Below, piece after piece: positions 33,219 through 44,314 of a stretch of 64,000 nucleotides of DNA; position 1 is the stretch's first letter; the number at the start of each line of letters is the position of its first letter. Source of the stretch: Guadua angustifolia (Eukaryota; Streptophyta; Magnoliopsida; Poales; Poaceae). Where the stretch lies: the NCBI GenBank assembly GCA_036346375.1, contig JAYEVE010000748.1, forward strand, positions 248,001 to 312,000, written 5' to 3'. Below the pieces are notes generated by a model. It searched no databases. It saw only the letters and a list, made by a program, of their open reading frames with translations, and was not told the DNA's origin. The translations under genes were made by a program, and so were the position numbers.

Positions 33219-34150
33219 TGGCAAGCGGAGGTGACGACTGGAGGGCCGGCAAGCACGAGGCGGTGGTGGACCCTCGGGGGTCGGACCCCAAGAGGCCCCG
33301 CACCACCGCCGGGTCTTCTATAGCCGTGAGGAGAGGAGGGCTCACATTGCCCTCGTCGATCTTCCACATCCGAAATCCTCTTTCGGAGTGAGTTTGCTTT
33401 GCTCGACCTTGCGACGGTTTTGATTTTTCTGTCTTGATGCCGAGTCGCCTTCAGGTTTCCCACGCCACCGCTCGGGCTTTGCGAGTCGCCCATCCGGTTC
33501 GTGCTGATTGCTTTGGCGGAGAGGTGGACGCCACCGCCTCCATGACGAGGGCGGGCAAGCCGATATGTCGGCCGAGATCGCTGGCGCCGAGGCTTCTCGA
33601 CGGCTCAAGCGTGAATTACGCCGCCAAAAGTGGAGGTGTTGGCTCAGCAGCACGGGCCTAGGTCGCCGAGGAGGAGCTGGCGGCGCCACAGAGGTGGCGC
33701 CTCGCAAACTTGGGGCCCGTGCCGCCGAGGGGAGCCGCCAAGATGCACGAGGAGCGTTGGACCTCGCGCGAGAGCCTCCTCTCCATGCTCGCCAATTTTC
33801 CGAGAGCATGGGCAGGAGCCTCGAGCCTTCTGGTGAGGTCGAACGAGCTGCTGATCGTGATTACGCCGCAGAGACGCCGCCTCACCCAGCGGCCGATGCT
33901 TGGGCCGACGCTTCGCGCTCGAGCGAGCGAAGCGCTGGGCGAGGGAAGGGCGGTCGCCGTCGCAGTGGCGGAGTACGGCCGGTTAGTTGCGGCAAGCCGC
34001 AATGTTCTTCGACCGATCGCAACCGCTGAGCCTGGATCAAGGCACAACTGGCCGGGAGGAGCTGAGAGGGCGGCGCGCGAGAAGGTGGCGGGACTAGGCG
34101 ATGTCGTCGTGAGCAGCGACAGCTCTGACGATGACGACGCCTTTGCTTGA
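33219..34150 (+). pseudogene. Orphan antisense gene of Tat element B, hypothetical protein
   Basis: I do not recognise this protein. Exon 1 starts MASGGDDWRAGKHEAVVDP at 33219 and runs to a donor at about 33388 (GTGAGTTT). The acceptor is at about 33455 (CTTCAG before GTTTCCCACGCC). The final frame ends VVSSDSSDDDDAFA with a stop at 34148, an acidic tail. In between, the frame changes at least once (the 33508-34029 frame and the 33710-34150 frame overlap), so it is probably broken. It lies between two copies of the duplicated noncoding block and is opposite to pol. A Leu/Ala/Glu-rich helical character is all that can be said. Confidence 0.45.
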
Positions 34151-34254
34151 AATCCTTCCAGGCGCCCGCGTCTAACTTTTGCTTCTGTGTGATGTAATGT
34201 TCGTACAACATGGATTTTGGGGACTTTGCTCAATATTTTCGCATTTCTTCTCTG

Positions 34255-34637
34255 TGATGAGCACTCGTTGAACGACCGTAGCCTTTAGGAACCACTGGGG
34301 TTACTTGAGCGTAGGTCGGAGTACCATCGTTTAGAGAGGAATGCGAAGATAGCAAAGGGATTAGCAGTTCGAAAGTGTGTCCCAACCGACCATGGACCGC
34401 CACGCAAGGGCACTTCCCTCGGCCGCAAAGCACTACTCAAGAATCAGAGCTACTAGGGCGAGGCAGAAGCACTCTGTGTCGAGAGGGTTACCGCTGGGGC
34501 GGACGCCCGGCCGGGCGACGATCGGGTGAGTTCGCGAATGCAGCCCCCGAGTAGCGTGTGAGGACCAGGAGGTGGTCGGCACGCAGCGCTTTGAACCCGA
34601 AGGATTTGGCGAAGACACAGGAATAGAGAAAAAGTTT
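34255..34637 (+). repeat. Duplicated noncoding block, second copy
   Basis: Matches 32190-32800 in order: GACCGTAGCCTT...ACTGGGGTTACTTGAGCGTA, then TGTCCCAACCGACCATGGAC, GCACTTCCCTCGGCCGCAAA, and GCAGCCCCCGAG. Only one 195-bp unit is present here. It is the 3' untranslated part next to the pol stop. Confidence 0.7.
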
Positions 34638-35720
34638 TTAGGGATAGAATTGCCTTAACTTCTCAATATTCCATGCGTTAGACAAGATGTTGCCATCGAC
34701 GTCTTTGAGTCAAAAGGTGTCGAGTCGGAGGACCTCCACGACGGTGAAGGGGCCTTCCCACGGAGGAGACAGCTTGTGTCTATCTTTGTTGGACTGAACC
34801 TGGCGAAGGACCAGGTCACCAACGTTGAAGGACCGACCGTGGACTCCGACGACAGGGTTAAAGCCGCTTCTTGCTGGTACTTGGCCGATCGTAAGACGGC
34901 CACATCGTGCGCCTCGTCGAGCTGGTCGATGGCGTCTTGTTGCGCGTCGAGCCCTCGAGTGTCATTGAAGGCCTGTAATCTCGGCGCCAGATTCTAGGTC
35001 GGGCCAGCAGATAGCTCAAAGACCGAACACCAAGAAGAATGGCGTGAACCCTGGCCGACGGGTCGGTGTGGTCCGCAGGCTCCAGAGAACGGAGGGCAGC
35101 TCGGCCGCCCATCGTCCCGCGAATTTCTTCATCAATAAGACTCATGTTTGAGCCCTTGGAGAATCATGCCATTCGCCCGCTTGATCGCAGAATTCAAGGA
35201 ATTCCTTCCCCGTGAACTGCGTCCCGTTATCGGTGATGATGGAGTTCAGGACTCCAAACCGATAAACAATGTCGCGGAAGAAGTTGGCCGCCTGCACCGA
35301 GGAGAAGGTGGCGATCGGCTTAGCTTCTATCCATTCGGTAAACTTGTCGACGGTGACAAGCAGGTGGGTAAAGCCCCCGGGTGCCTTCTTGAAGGGCCCG
35401 ACCAGATCGAGTCCCCAGATCGCGAACGGCCACGTGATGGGGATCGTCTACAGGACCTGTGCCAAAAGATGCGTTTGCCGGGCGAAGAATTGGGATCCTT
35501 TGCAAAGTGACGATTTGTTTCAACCGCGGCAATCAGCGGCCGCCAAGAGAACCCTTGCCGGAAGGCCTTGCCCATGAGGGATCGTGGCGCGGCGTGGTGC
35601 CCACAGATGCCACCATGAATGTCGAACAACAGCTGCTTCCCCTGGTCAACCAGAATACACTTCTAGAGGACTCCGGAGGGGCTTCTTTTGTAGTGGTCGC
35701 CACCGACCAAGACGAAGGAC
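34638..35720 (-). pseudogene. Tat element B integrase and pol C-terminus
   Basis: On the minus strand: a decayed zinc-binding domain (DIHGGICGHHAAPRSLMGKAF, about 35570-35625), then the rve core in another frame. In that frame are WGLDLVGPFKKAPGGF (first Asp, about 35375-35420) and the second Asp in SIITDNGTQFTGKEF (about 35205-35250). The core then breaks off near 35150. The C-terminal region DLVLRQVQ, KLSPPWEGPF and NAWNIEKLRQFYP ends with the stop at 34638. Frameshifts and a deletion between the core and C-terminus inactivate it. Confidence 0.85.
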
Positions 35721-35889
35721 TTCGCCACGAAGCGAGGCGCTTGCCCTGTAGGGTCGGGCGGGAGCGATCCATCACCAACCGGTCGATGAAGGGCTTTCTA
35801 GTCGAATCGGTGACAAAGACGCCATGGTTTCGGCTCGACAATGACCAGATCCGATCAAGACGGCGGTCGAGCGGCTATACCGGAGTCGG

Positions 35890-36640
35890 ACGGCCGTCAC
35901 CGCAAGTCCAACCGGACGGAGGGTTGGCAGAGGTCGGAGATGAAGATCCCAGGCGGGACCGGTCCCTTGCTGGAGGCGAGGTTGGTTAGGTAGTCAGCTT
36001 CACCATTGTTGCGTCGATAGCTATGGTGAAGCTTGAAACCTTTGAACCTTTCCTCGAGCCTACGCACCTCCCGGCAAAGATGTTGCCATGCGCGCCACGA
36101 GGCTCCGTGGCCTTCATGATTTGATCGACGACGAGCTTGGAGTCGCCAGGTACGAGAGGCCGCGCCGAGGTCGGCAGCGATCCCGGAGATCATTGACGAG
36201 GGCTCAGACGGCAACGTTGTTGGTCACATCAAGAATAGTTGGATGGCGATCGAGCTTGTTCCCCAGCGGGAAGTAATGACAACCCCAAAGACCCGCTCCG
36301 CTCTTGGTGTAGACCCGCCGGCGCATCGCCCAAGACTGGTCTTCGAGTGCCGATGGCGCTGGCTTCGGTCCACTCAATGAGACTCAGGATTTGATCGCCG
36401 TCCGGGGGACGTACGATATGTCGTGGCCGTTGAGCTTGAGTGCCCACTTGGCGATCCTTCCTGAGGCGTCACGGTCGTGGACGATTTTGCCGAGCAGCGA
36501 GGAAGTCACCACGGAGACGGGATGCCGATCGAAGTAGTGGATCAACTTCCTCTTCGCAATGAGTACCGCGAGAGCGGCGACTGACCAAGGGTACCGAGCC
36601 TTGACTCAGAGAGAGAGTACTTTCACGATGAAGTACACTA
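35890..36640 (-). pseudogene. Tat element B RNase H region
   Basis: A decayed RNase H stretch between RT and integrase. The clearest part is GFKLHHSYRRNNGEADYLTN followed by LASSKGPVPPGIFISDL (about 35960-36060), the standard end of a gypsy RNase H and its linker. The rest is scattered over frames. Confidence 0.65.
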
Positions 36641-37740
36641 GCCATTGATTTGAGCACACGGCCCGCTCCACCAACTGCCGCTAACGACGACTCCAGGTCG
36701 TGGCGGCAATGTAGAGGAGGAGCTGCCCGGCTTGGGCGACCAAGACCGGTATGCGAGGTCAGAACGCCCGGTCGTTCGAGGGCTTCCTGCACTTTCGGGG
36801 TCCAGCTAAAATGGTCGGATTTCTTGAGCAGCTTGTAGAGTGGCATTCCGCGCTCACCAAGGCAAGATACGAAACGGCTCAGAGCCGCCAGGCATCCTGT
36901 CAGCTTCTGGACTCCCTTCAGGTCGCCAATTGGGCCCATCTTCATGATCGCAAAGATCTTCTCCCGATTGGCTTCAATGCCACGCTCGGAGACGATGAAG
37001 CCCAACAGCTTTCCCTTGGGGACCCTGAAAACGCACTTCTCGTGGTTGAGTTTTATGCGAAACCGTCGGAGGTTCACAAAAGTCTCTTCTAAGTCGGCGA
37101 TGAGGTCGTCGGCCTTCTTAGTTTTGACGACAATGTATGCCGACGAGACGCCGATGTTAGGCCGATTTGGTCGTCGGCACGCTTGCATACATCGCTGGTA
37201 TGTAGCACCCGCGTTCTTTAGACCAAAAGGCATCGTCACGCAACAAAACTAGCCGAACGGAGTGATGAAAGAAGTCACGAGCTGGTTGGACTCTTTCATC
37301 ATTATCTGGTGATAGCCCGAGTAGGCATCCAGAAAGGACAGGGATTCGCACCCCGCAGTGGAGTCAACGACTTGGTCGATACGAGGCAATGGAAAAGGGT
37401 CCTTGGGACACGCCTTGTTTAGGTTTTTGTAGTCAACACACATTCTCCATTTCCCAGACTTCTTTTTTACAAGTGGTTGGCCACCACTTTCGGGGTGGCG
37501 ACTCTTTATGAACCCCGCAGCCAAAAGCTTGGCGATCTCCTCGCTGGTGATCTTGCGCTTTATCGCGAAGCGGCGCAGAAGATTGGGCGGCCGCCTTGAG
37601 CCAGTCGGATATTTAAGGTGTGCTCGGCGACTTCCGCGGATCCTCGGCATGTTAGAGGGCTTCAGCGAAGACATCCTGACATGCGGAAGGAAGTCGACGA
37701 GCGCCTTCCTATTTGGCGGGAGTGTGGTTCGACCAAGCAC
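36641..37740 (-). pseudogene. Tat element B reverse transcriptase
   Basis: Ty3/gypsy RT in two frames. The 37249-37740 part has FAIKRKITSEEIAKLLAAGF, KKSGKWRMCVDYKNLNKACP and LSFLDAYSGYHQI. The 36469-37239 part has MPFGLKNAGATYQRCMQ, KKADDLIADLEETF, KCVFRVPKGKLLGFIVSERG and LTGCLAALSRF. The catalytic YVDD is replaced by sequence reading GVSSAYIVVK, so the active site is lost. A 2-bp-type shift at about 37245 separates the frames. Confidence 0.92.
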
Positions 37741-37924
37741 GGTCTTGGCCAGATCCCGTGATCGACGAGACCTCCTTCGTCCTCAAGCAGACTTGAAGGA
37801 TTCAGACCCGACTTGTTGAGTCGAGGGCAGACTCGGAGGTTTCCCTCCGGAGGTTTTTGAGCTCGGCGGACGCGATGATCGTCGACGCCAGCTCGCAATT
37901 GCTGTGCTCATAGTTGTAGGCGAG

Positions 37925-38479
37925 CTAAAAAGACGAGGCCACGGTGATCACTCCCCGTGGTCCCGGCATCTTCAGCTTGAGGTAGGTGTAGTTGGGGATC
38001 GCCATGAACTTGGCGTAGCACGGCCTCCCCAAAATGGCGTGGTAGGAGCCTGGAAACCCCACGACCTCGAAGGTGAGGGTCTCGGTGTGGAAGTTGTACG
38101 GGCTCCCGAAGGTGACGGGCAGGTCGATCTGCCTGAGCGGATAGGCCCACTGGCCAGGGACGATGCCGTGGAAAGGCGCCTTGCTCGGTCGAAGACCCGA
38201 GCGTAGGATCCCCATGGCGTCCAGAGTCTCAACATACAGGATGTTGAGGCTACTACCACCGTCCATGAGCACCTTGGACAGGCGCTTTGGCCCCACGACG
38301 GGGGCGACGACGAGCGGGTATCTCCTCGGCTGGGGAATGTGGTCGGCCCGATCGAACGTGATCGGGGACTCCGACCACCGGAGGTATTGGGGCACGGTGG
38401 GAGCCGCCGTGTGAACCTCCCGGTGGGCGAGCTTGAGCCGCCGCTTGTCGGCCAGATCTCGCCGGCCCATCAAGATCAT
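37925..38479 (-). pseudogene. Tat element B protease
   Basis: Retropepsin-type protease domain: KRLSKVLMDGGSSLNILY (about 38235-38290) holds the position of the catalytic Asp-Ser/Thr-Gly as MDGGSS, and later come FGSPYNFHTETLTFEVVGFP and HAILGRPCYAKFMAIPNYTY. The frame is open for 184 residues, in line with gag upstream and RT downstream. Confidence 0.88.
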
Positions 38480-39411
38480 GAGGCAAATTGTCGGTTCCGG
38501 AACTCGGGCGTTACCTTTTTTCCCAGCATCCGTGCCGGGTCCGCTTCTTCCCTCGCCTGGGGGTTCTAGAAATGAAGCGCTTTAGGACATCACAGTCCCG
38601 ATATTTATGCCTGACAGGGTACCCGTGGTGCGAACATGGGCTATCCATCAGCTTCTCGAAGTGGTCCCGCCGCACCTGCTGCTCAGCGGTGCGATCGGCG
38701 GTGGCGACCTCGGGGCCTTCACGGCCTTGCTTCCCCTTCCGCTTCTGTTTGTCGGAGCGGTCGGAGGGGGCGCCGGCCTCAGGTCCGGACTCCCGCTAGG
38801 CCTTCCCCTTCTGGAAGATGGCCCCCACAACCTTTTCGCCCGAGGCGTGGTTGGTGGCGATGTCCAGGAGCTCCTTGGTGGTTTTGGGCTTGGCGTAGCC
38901 CAGCTTGTGGACCAGGGCTCTAGAGGTGGTGCCATGGATGAACGTCCTGACGATGTCGGAGTCGCAGATATCGGGGAGTTCGTTGCATTGTTGGGAGAAA
39001 CACCGGATATAATCCCGGAGAGTCTCCCTCGGCCGCCGCTAGCTCTTCAGTCCTGTGAGTTCCTGTGGTGCTTGTAAGTGCCCTGGAAATTGCCGACGAA
39101 GATGTTCTTCAGGTCGGCCCAGTTCCTGATGGTCCCCGCTGGCAAGTACTCGAGCTAGGCTCGAGCTGAGTCTGCGAGGTAGATGGGGAAGTACTGGATG
39201 ATGAACAGGTCATCAACAGCTCCTCCCGCCCGGCATGCGAGCCGGAAGTCTTCCAACCAGACACTAGGGTTCGTCGCCCCAGTGTACTTGGTGATGTTGG
39301 TCGGCGCCCAAAATCTGGTAGGGAAATCCGCGTTGCGGATCTCCCGACAGAACGCCCGTGGCCCTGGGCCATCGGGGCTCGGCCGCGGCGATGGCGCCGA
39401 TCGCCGCTCAC
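38480..39411 (-). pseudogene. Tat element B gag
   Basis: Gag capsid domain (retrotransposon_gag) in shifting frames: AFCREIRNADFPTRFWAPTN, then TNPSVWLEDFRLACRAGGA (about 39215-39280), then NWADLKNIFVGNFQGTYKHH (about 39070-39130), then TFIHGTTSRALVHKLGYAK (about 38900-38955). Downstream is a Lys/Arg-rich region before the protease. An in-frame stop occurs at about 39160. No 5' LTR follows on the right: the element stops near 39660, where CACTA sequence begins. Confidence 0.8.
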
Positions 39412-39679
39412 GACCCGATTAGGCGCTTTGTTTGCAACTCTCCTCCGCTCCTCAAGGGTGTCGCGAACGTCGCGATCATGGTCAGTAACCGTGCACCGGG
39501 TGCACGAGGCTGGGCTTAGGCAAGTGAGCTGCTCTGCCTTTAATTCTCACGGCCCCGAGAGGCAAGATGGCTCAAAGTGCTCGAGGAGGCGCCGGAGTGG
39601 TGGGAGCCGGAGGCCTGCATGTGCTGAATGGCAGCATGCTCCACCAGCCCCTGGAGGTTCTGGTGGTTCTATATTGAAG

Positions 39680-41000
39680 AAATACCACCACTATCTTGGC
39701 ACCGGTGGTTACCTCAAGGCTGTACCGAAATGGGAGAAGCGGGAAGCAGAATTAATAGCGAAGGACGTCACACCGGCTACCACTTTGTGGGAAGAGCGCC
39801 TGCACAATTGGTTCGTGGGTCACGGGGGGAGCCTTTCAGATGACGGCAGCTTGGTGATGGCACCAGGAGTGCAAGAGGCTAGTCAAAGGATTGTACAAGC
39901 TGTCGAGAAGTCTCAGGCAGGTACGTTGGTTGTAGACAGGGAGAATGATGAGCTAACACATGCCCTTCAAAACCCTGAGCACCCGGGACGGACACGAGGT
40001 ATGGGCAAGCATACATCGTGGAAATACGATTTCGCCAAGGATGCGACACGATAAAGAGCCGCATAGAAGCAAAACAAGAGAATCATATAAAATGTACCAA
40101 TTGGAACAAGAGCTCGAGCAACCAGTGCTAGCATCGGCGACATAGTTGCACAACAAGTACAAATTGCCCTTAGCAAGCTTCAGGGACTAGGTCCGAGCAA
40201 TCAGCCGGACGCCATGATCAGCCCCTCCGCGTGGCGGAGTAGCTGCTGGCCCACCGGGGCCTGAGCGACAACTTGCAGCCCGTTATCCCGTGGATGACAT
40301 AAGGGTTCGCCGCCAGGTGAGCTACACGTTGATGCGCCAGAACCTCTCCATCAAGGTGGCTTACGGCATGGCATTTCCGGTGGAGCAGGGCGGATGTTCC
40401 ATCGCAACGAGATACCCCCGGTTACTCAAGGTCGTGGTGGAGGAGGTGCCGAGCGGATTTGAAGAACTTCACCCGATATTCTTTGGAGGCGACGACGTGA
40501 CCAAGCTTGGATAGGCCTCCACAATATCATCCTCCGCGCAAACGATACATCATATTTCCGATGGTGTGGAGATGTCACCCCACGCAATGCCTCACCGACA
40601 AAACAGAGCACGCCTCCTCCACCACCCGCCCACGCAGAAGCCCTACTCCGCCACCACCATCTCAAACTAAAACGACTTCTAAAAACCACGATCCACCATC
40701 TCCTCCGAGGAAGAAGCTCGATAGCGAAGGCTCCTCCACCGCTCCCAAGAAGGCGAGTCCAAATTGATCGACAAAGATAAAGGAACCTCCAAAGAGGGCA
40801 TATGATATGACTAAGGAGGAGAGTGACGCGGTCATGAAAGCAGAATTGGCTGCACACTTCGTAAAAAAAAGCCAGAGCCAAAGGTACCAATTGATCCAAA
40901 AGCGGCGGAACACTTCGCGACATGCCATGCAAAGCCACTGCCTGTGCCGTCCAACTATGAACGAACAATAATAAAGGCTACACAGAAGAATAAACGTGGT
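39680..41000 (+). pseudogene. CACTA TnpA (Ptta-type transposase) fragment
   Basis: Central and C-terminal part of an En/Spm TnpA-like protein (Plant transposase Ptta/En/Spm family, PF03004), which binds subterminal repeats. Clear pieces are KKYHHYLGTGGYLKAVPKWE, AELIAKDVTPATTLWEERLH and NWFVGHGGSLSDDGSLV (39678-39855); ENDELTHALQNPEHPGRTRG (39940-40000); YPVDDIRVRRQVSYTLMRQN and PSGFEELHP (40280-40480); and a Pro/Lys-rich tail to about 41000. Frameshifts and stops at about 40054, 40145 and 40510. No CACTA ends were found, so it is a fragment. Confidence 0.8.
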
Positions 41001-41009
41001 TAGGCGGCG

Positions 41010-41875
41010 GCGGCAAAGAAGAAGAGAGACTGATGAGGACATCACTCCTATGCATACGCCCGAGACTCCTCCAGTTGTGATGCAAGGACCCATCACAAGA
41101 GCACGAGCACGGCAATTGAATCAACAGGTGAGCTCGTTCCTAAGTGCCTATGTATATACTTGTGAGGATGGTATGCTACCTAATGATATTATTGATTATA
41201 TTGTACTTAGGAACTTTGGAGAGGATCATGAAGGCCTTGGAAACCAGCAAGGGACAGGAGGGAGGCAAGGAGGGTGTCCAAGTCAAGTTGGAGCCCCAAT
41301 TCATCTCGGAGTCGGAGTCCCAATTCAACTCGGAGTCGACTACCTCGGCCATCAGGAGCAGTGTTCACTAAAATCATCGCCTAGGCCACAAACGGACTCC
41401 GATTTCAATGATCCACATATGTATCGAAAGCTAAGGAGATAATCTTTCCAATGGCACTAGTTTTAGGTCAATTGGACTTCGGAGTCAATAGGAATACGCA
41501 AAACAATCCAGAATACTTTTTCAGTCCGAGTTCGAGTCCAGTTCGGCCTCAGCAATAGCACTGAATTTAAAGTACCATAACTTTTGATTCCGGAGGGCTC
41601 TAGAGACCCATGAGTACACGTTTGAAAGATCTCGGAGTCTACTTTCCAAAGGATCCATCCTAACCTCAAAATTCCTTCAGATGCGTCTGGAAACTGCCAA
41701 AAACCAAACATTGCTTTTTCAGTCCGAGTCAAACTCTAGTCAAAGTAGGCTTGGTGTTTTCAATTTGAGTTGTATTAGATCTCCAATGCTATGGACAACC
41801 CCCTCCTGCTCCCCTAGTATAAATAACCACCCAAACCCTCAATTGTCGATTTGCCAGAGATTTGTCGGACGAAAA
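41010..41875 (+). mobile_element. Ty3/gypsy 3' fragment: pol end plus LTR piece
   Basis: The frame carries VVMQGPITRARARQLNQQVS (41075-41130) and MLPNDII...VLRNFGEDHEGL (41170-41240), a pattern I know from the C-terminal end of certain grass gypsy polyproteins. The following noncoding part, with AGTCCGAGTTCGAGTCC and CATAACTTTTGATTCCGGAG, looks like that family's LTR. A TATA-like TATAAATAACCAC is at about 41817. The lineage was not determined. Confidence 0.5.
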
Positions 41876-41904
41876 CAGTAATCACAGGATTACTAATTAT
41901 CATC

Positions 41905-42025
41905 GGCAACCCCGAAGCCGACGTTAATTACGCGCGAATTAACATCGGCTCACCCCTAGGCCGACGTTAATTAGTGCCTAATTAACGTCGGCTAACCCGT
42001 TGGCCGACGGTAATTAGTAATACCA
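41905..42025. repeat. CACTA element 4 left subterminal repeats
   Basis: Three inverted pairs: CATCGGC/GCCGACGTTAATTA, AATTAACATCGGC/GCCGACGTTAATTA and AATTAACGTCGGC/GCCGACGGTAATTA, each with a short variable loop. Confidence 0.8.
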
Positions 42026-42297
42026 GGGGCAACTTTTTCCCCTATTTTCATGTTTCGCCACACAATTCAATACATAATATAATCAACATTGACAGCAATT
42101 CACACAACAACACATACAATTCATGAATATAATCAATCCAACACAGAACATGCATATAATCAAGTTATCGATCCATCATAATAGCCAAATTGTCATAACA
42201 TCCAAAAAAAGGCCAAAGTGACACAACTACAAACACATCCAAAGTTCAACTCGAATCATACACATCCAAAGTGACACAACTATCAAACAATCTACAA

Positions 42298-44306
42298 CTA
42301 CTGGCCGCCATCTGGATTATTGGAGTTTTGGCCGCTTGATCCGGAAGTAAAGAGCGCATTGACAAAGGCAGTTGGACCGTCGGTTCCCTACACAAGAAAA
42401 TGCAAGATTAGACAATAATACAAGAATGAATGTACCGTAAGAAAACAAGTAAGAAACGAACCGCCAGATCTGCAGGATCTACAGGTGCTGCAAGCGTTGC
42501 AGGCGGAGTACTGTAAAATAGGGACCCATGTGCCGATGATCCCTACATAAGACAACAATTATAGCTAGATTGATCAAATTTTACTAGATTTGCAAGTTTT
42601 GACAAAGTTTAGCTAGAAATTAGTAAGTGTAGCTATATTGAGTAAATTTAACTAAATTTACAAAGTTTAACTAGAACGGACCAAGTGTAGCAAAAATGAA
42701 CTAAATATCGTTAAATTTAGCTAGATTGACTAAATGTAGCTAGTTTGAACAAGATTAGGTACAACAAACTAATATTAGCTAGATTGACTAAGTTCAACTC
42801 GATTCACAATGTTTAGCAAGAATACCTAAGCTGTAGGAGGTGCCGGAGGATACATCCCCCATTGTGGCGGTGGCGGTGGCGGCGGCGGCTGGAACGGTGG
42901 AAAGACAATGTTTTGCCCCATCGCCTAGAACATTACCTACAAATACAATGTATAAGTATTTTGAATTAATAGATTCTCTAAATGCAATAGATTGAAGACT
43001 CGGACTTACTTGAATCGCCGATTGCTGTTGTGCATTATTTGAAGCGTAGTACTCTTGCTGCGCCCTTGCATAATCATCACGTTGGCGCAGCTCCTCACGC
43101 AGCCTAGTAACCTCCAACTCCTGTGCTGAGGAGCGACGGCTACCAACCCCCGAACTCTGGGACGAAGAAGATCCCCTCTCAGCTCGCACCACCGCCGAGT
43201 CGATCACTCCAGTGAACATGGAGTACCTTCAAAATACGTGACCACAAAGGCTTGAGCACTTGAAATTATGACTTCATGAAATTTTAGAAGGTATGAAATC
43301 TCACCGTCCATGGGCCTTGCCGCCTCCACTAGCATGCACACCACGCCACAAGCGTTCCTTCCTCCAATCATAGTCTTCACCATGGCGCTTGACCATTTCC
43401 TCGCCATATTTCTCCTACATAACCAAATCAGACAATTTAAATGGGAACTGCAAATCAAACAACTTAATTTGAATTGGATCAAAATTGTGACCACTAACCA
43501 GCCGATCAATAGCTGTCTGACTGCACAACTGCTCAGGGTGTGTCGGGTCTCGACCTTTATGACCTTCCACGTACACTTCAATATCACTCTACCAACACCG
43601 GTCCGAGCCTCTTGTAGACATAAGTTAGGTGCATACATATACTTGGTAACATGTATTTTGCAAAAGATTGCTACGGCAGACTTACTATGCGCTTAGCTTT
43701 ACGATATGTCCATTGGCGCCATACGTGTGCTTTGATTCTTTGCCTCGCAGCCTCGGTTTTTTTTGACTTGGCGATGAACTCGTGAAGCCCAACGCCGCAA
43801 AGAGCCCCGTAAGCTTCGGACGGTCCCCAACCATGGAATCATGACCTGCACAAAGATATTAATACATTAAAACAACATTACCAAGAAACGTTAAACTCAA
43901 ATAGCTCCAATATTTGTTGTTTTACTCGCTGTATTATTCCTGGCCAAGTAACTTTTCGAAGACCCGCGAGTCTCCGTTAATTCGTTGCCCTTTAATGGAC
44001 CTCAAGTAAAGATTTGTTGCTTGAATCCGAGCATTAGACAATGCATCTTTGGTCACCCGACGGCATTTACATGGAAAACTCTACAAGCATGCTCCATGTT
44101 TGCATCGTCACCAAACAGTAACGCTTCGCAATTGTTCATCACAAAGAATAGTTAGAATAGTAAAGAATCGACAGTTGAACCAATACCAATCGGCATGAGA
44201 ATCTTACCCAAAAGTCACTCCAAACCGCCTCGAGCATTCAAGTGCTCGGCATTAGAGCAAGCGGTAATGATCCCAACTAGTAGCAACAAATTGCTCGCCA
44301 TTGGTC
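42298..44306 (-). pseudogene. CACTA element 4 TnpA gene, 3' exons
   Basis: Minus-strand, intron-containing. The C-terminus GTDGPTAFVNALFTSGSS ends at the stop at 42298. Upstream are a Pro-rich exon (FPPFQPPPPPPPPQWGMYPP, about 42850-42910), a coiled-coil exon (QELEVTRLREELRQRDDYAR, about 43050-43110), DIEVYVEGHKGRDPTHPEQL (about 43530-43590), and SNARIQATNLYLRSIKGQRI (about 43985-44045). This matches the C-terminal organisation of the Ptta/En/Spm family. Canonical GTAAGT-type donors are hard to assign by eye, and some exon joins are broken. It is cut by the hAT element at 44315. Confidence 0.6.
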
Positions 44307-44314
44307 ATTGTGAC

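Noticed and set aside
39428..40054. Single 208-codon plus-strand ORF as one protein
   Set aside because: Its first part is antisense to Tat gag and only the second part is TnpA; it is a chance fusion across a junction.
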